DNA from: a virus
Length of the DNA stretch: 46,147 bases
Strand: one strand, 5' to 3'
Virus record (IMG/VR): IMGVR_UViG_3300017752_000026
Span: 1 to 46,147 of that record
In this document: positions 44,658 to 46,147 of the stretch, in pieces
Position numbering within the stretch: the first letter of the stretch is position 1
How the letters are laid out: every line of letters starts with the position of its first letter
Notes under the pieces: generated by a model
Database searches by the model: none
The model's input: the letters and a program-made list of their open reading frames with translations, nothing else
Told to the model about the DNA's origin: nothing
Program-made: the position numbers and the translations under genes

Positions 44658-44758
44658 AATCTTCTCCATAATAAATTACTGGCTAACCGTTGACCAGCGC
44701 GAGACTATTTATGGCGTCCAACCCAAGAGGGGATACTCCGACCAAGTCAAGTTTAACA

Positions 44759-45076
44759 TCATTCTGAGATGTTGCCTTTGAGTTTCTTTTGAACTCTTTG
44801 AACAGCGTTACGAACCGTAACAGACTTCTTATCTTTCTTACCATAATCGCTGGCAAGATTAGAATTAGGATTGGCGTCTGCAATCTTAGACAAGACTTCC
44901 TTGAACCCATCGTCCGTTTTAGTTCTATCACCAGTAGCTTGAACAAGTGATGGGGCTTTACCGACAAAGCGTTCAATATGAGGGTTTTCCTCAAGATACT
45001 GATCAGCTGCAGACATGGACATCATCTCTTCAAACTCTTCACCAGTGATATTATTTCTAAATGAATATATTGGCAT
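44759..45076 (-). CDS. FmdB-like fold phage protein, 105 aa
   Basis: The N-terminus MPIYSFRNNITGEEFEEMMS is the pattern of FmdB-type zinc-ribbon proteins (M-P-x-Y-x-F) but without their cysteines. AADQYLEENPHIERFVGKAP follows, a combination I know from T4-like phages. The C-terminal half is helical and basic (NAVQRVQKKLKGNISE). A structural or assembly role is possible. It lies between tRNA-Arg and a coiled-coil gene. Confidence 0.7.
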   Translation of the reverse strand: MPIYSFRNNITGEEFEEMMSMSAADQYLEENPHIERFVGKAPSLVQATGDRTKTDDGFKEVLSKIADANPNSNLASDYGKKDKKSVTVRNAVQRVQKKLKGNISE

Positions 45077-45092
45077 AACACTCTATATATAT

Positions 45093-45169
45093 TGGTGATC
45101 TCGGCAGGACTCGAACCTGCAACCTGCTGATTAGAAGTCAGCTGCTCTATCCAGTTGAGCCACGAGACC
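45093..45169 (-). tRNA. tRNA-Arg (anticodon TCT)
   Basis: Cloverleaf on the minus strand: acceptor GGTCTCG/CGAGATC (one G-U pair), D-arm GCTC..GAGC, anticodon stem GCTGA/TCAGC around CTTCTAA, T-arm GCAGG TTCGAGT CCTGC, discriminator A and encoded CCA. Its 5' end follows the stop of the 57-aa gene with no gap. It reads AGA, a codon often rare in bacterial hosts. Confidence 0.95.
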
Positions 45170-45343
45170 TTAGTGAGTGCTTAACCACTCACCAGATTGA
45201 TCGAAAACTGCAACTGGCACATTCTCAGCAACATTAAACTTGTTGCGAATGTAAGCCAAGTCACCTTCAGACGGGAAGTTGGTCACATCACGCGACAGCT
45301 TCACCGTAAAGATCTCCTTGAGATCGTCGTCTTTTTTAGCCAT
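45170..45343 (-). CDS. Hypothetical protein, 57 aa
   Basis: ATG at 45343-45341 and TAA at 45172-45170, directly abutting tRNA-Arg. The product (MAKKDDDLKEIFTVKLSRDV...) is small, with strands TVKLSRDVTNFPSEGDLAYI and VPVAVFDQSGEWL. No family is recognised. Its start overlaps the upstream stop (TAATG). Confidence 0.6.
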   Translation of the reverse strand: MAKKDDDLKEIFTVKLSRDVTNFPSEGDLAYIRNKFNVAENVPVAVFDQSGEWLSTH

Positions 45344-45606
45344 TATAATACCTCATCATATAGGCGTTGCTCGGTCAGTTCTGTGGTCATCTCTTCCAAT
45401 TCATCGATTGTAAAGTGAGCCAAAGAACCACGGTGTCGGACGCCATAGCATCCCTTCCACGCTTCAACAAAAGCGCATTCAGTTTGGTATCGCTCAAACT
45501 GATCAACAGTTTCAATACCATATTCTGCCCAATGTTCGGGAGTTTCGACCAACTTGAACAGCTGGTCTTCATTGATTTTTTTGATGTGTGAAATAAGATC
45601 GTTCAT
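45343..45606 (-). CDS. Hypothetical protein, 87 aa
   Basis: I start at the ATG at 45606 (MNDLISHIKKINEDQLFKLV), which avoids overlap with the previous gene; the frame is open to 45678. The product is helical and acidic (TIDELEEMTTELTEQRLYDE) with two cysteines. Unrecognised. Confidence 0.6.
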   Translation of the reverse strand: MNDLISHIKKINEDQLFKLVETPEHWAEYGIETVDQFERYQTECAFVEAWKGCYGVRHRGSLAHFTIDELEEMTTELTEQRLYDEVL

Positions 45607-45610
45607 AATA

Positions 45611-45877
45611 TTAAACCCACTCATAGTGTTCACGGTCAAGATATGCTTTATCAGCTTCATCTTCATCGTCTTCTTCAACGGGACGAGCCTGTTTCAAGAA
45701 GTTCTCGAGGGGAATATCGAGTTCCCAATCATAGAAACCTTTAACCGTGCAGTAGTCGCGGCGATCAGATCCTGGACCATCGAGAATGCTAGTAACCATG
45801 ACAAACTTCTCGACCTGTTTTCCAGTCTTCAGGTCAAGACCGTCCATAACAAAAACTTTTCCAACAATATCATTCAT
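45611..45877 (-). CDS. Hypothetical early protein, 88 aa
   Basis: Start at the ATG at 45877 (MNDIVGKVFVMDGLDLKTGK), with AGAGAGGA upstream; the longer start at 45895 would fall on the transcription start. The first half is a small beta barrel-like run (KFVMVTSILDGPGSDRRDYC, TVKGFYDWELDIPL), the second acidic (EEDDEDEADKAYLDREHYEW). First gene after the promoter at 45906-45934. Unrecognised. Confidence 0.65.
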   Translation of the reverse strand: MNDIVGKVFVMDGLDLKTGKQVEKFVMVTSILDGPGSDRRDYCTVKGFYDWELDIPLENFLKQARPVEEDDEDEADKAYLDREHYEWV

Positions 45878-45905
45878 AACAAATTCCTCTCTCATTTATA
45901 TTCCC

Positions 45906-45934
45906 ATTATGGACCAAAATGAAGGAAATGTCAA
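45906..45934 (-). promoter_or_regulatory. Early sigma70-like promoter with A-tract
   Basis: Minus strand: TTGACA at 45934-45929, 17-base spacer, CATAAT at 45911-45906, with eight A just before the -35 (UP-element-like). Drives 45877 onward through the small genes and probably tRNA-Arg. Confidence 0.78.
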
Positions 45935-45953
45935 GCTTTTTTTTAAGTTTTTT

Positions 45954-46147
45954 TTACTTTTTTCCCATGGCTTGAGAGCCGAAAAATGCCGCTACAATGG
46001 CTGCAACTGACACAAAGTAGACCGAAGCCATATCGCCGAGGATCTTAGCAGCCTGATCAAGACCGACTACATTAGCTAAGACAACTGCAGCTGGATACAA
46101 AAGCATACCAGCGAGAGAATACCAAGCCATCTTACGTTGGGCATCTC
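45954..46147 (-). CDS. Two-pass membrane protein, 5' part outside window
   Basis: The frame is open from the window edge to a TAA at 45956-45954. The 63 or so residues seen have two membrane segments (MAWYSLAGMLLYPAAVVLAN and SVYFVSVAAIVAAFFGSQAM) joined by a short polar loop (GLDQAAKILGD), and end G-K-K. Small two-helix proteins with this ending are known in marine phages and can be holin-like. The true start lies beyond the window. Confidence 0.6.
   Translation of the reverse strand, partial: DAQRKMAWYSLAGMLLYPAAVVLANVVGLDQAAKILGDMASVYFVSVAAIVAAFFGSQAMGKK

Noticed and set aside
44706-44713. CATAAATA as a late promoter
   Set aside because: The first base is off consensus and it is about 50 bases from the next start; the evidence is too weak to list.
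45935-45953. Poly-A/T tract as an intrinsic terminator
   Set aside because: No stem precedes the run; it fits an UP element of the promoter at 45906-45934 better.

Overview
The window is part of a double-stranded DNA phage genome of the T4-like (tailed, contractile) kind, most like the marine T4-type phages. Support comes from a T4-type RNase H/flap nuclease, a T4 gp61-like primase, NrdA/NrdB, ThyX, glutaredoxin, dCMP deaminase, TATAAATA late promoters, tRNA genes, packed overlapping genes, and virion proteins of the sort found in marine T4-like phages. There are no photosystem genes. The near-consensus sigma70 promoters suggest a bacterial, probably proteobacterial, host, but the sequence does not name it. 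Only one protein gene (14777-15301) and one orphan promoter (698-726) lie on the plus strand; everything else reads right to left. No gene-free stretch is longer than about 200 bases.

Layout in transcription order, from high to low coordinates. 46147-44454: small early-type genes and two tRNAs (Arg, Ser). 44145-41823: a metabolic island of fatty-acid desaturase, two tRNAs (Thr, Pro), a minimal SDR-like protein and a TauD-like oxygenase. 41848-36023: micro-genes, then a late group with a KWDG ligase-like protein, an NMNAT-like nucleotidyltransferase, an M15 endolysin and an 815-residue P-loop kinase polyprotein. 35919-26418: DUF5872-like protein, sulfotransferase, two B12-type radical SAM proteins, an Asp/Asn-hydroxylase-like protein, virion proteins and conserved phage proteins of unknown role. 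26386-19496: P4H-like oxygenase, primase, ThyX, another 2OG-type oxygenase, NrdA, QueC-like protein, glutaredoxin, methyltransferase and NrdB. 19485-13157: SNase, GIY-YIG-like protein, RNase H, HAD phosphatase and a probable spanin pair. 13136-10505: SGNH-like hydrolase and a third B12-type radical SAM protein. 10560-4798: the hypermodification operon. 4793-1: GIY-YIG protein, a SPASM-like radical SAM protein and many very small genes.

The most interesting system is the 10560-4798 transcription unit. It starts at one strong promoter and ends where the next promoter begins. It encodes dCMP deaminase, a short UDP-sugar dehydrogenase, a small membrane protein, a TET/JBP-type 2-oxoglutarate dioxygenase, a class-II glutamine amidotransferase, a GNAT acetyltransferase, an amino acid:DNA transferase (aGPT-pyrophosphorylase-like) protein, a degenerate zinc-finger protein and a P-loop kinase. 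The gene set fits a pathway that oxidises the 5-methyl group of thymine (or 5-methylcytosine) in phage DNA, phosphorylates the hydroxymethyl group and replaces it with an amine that may be trimmed or acetylated further. No cytosine-C5 methyltransferase is visible in the window.

A second theme is post-translational or cell-surface chemistry. There are three paralogous B12-type radical SAM proteins, one SPASM-like radical SAM protein, a PAPS sulfotransferase and five Fe(II)/2OG-type oxygenases. Part of this set is embedded in the late virion gene block. A third theme is capsid cargo: at least three proteins begin with about ten residues resembling the T4 capsid-targeting sequence that the prohead protease removes.
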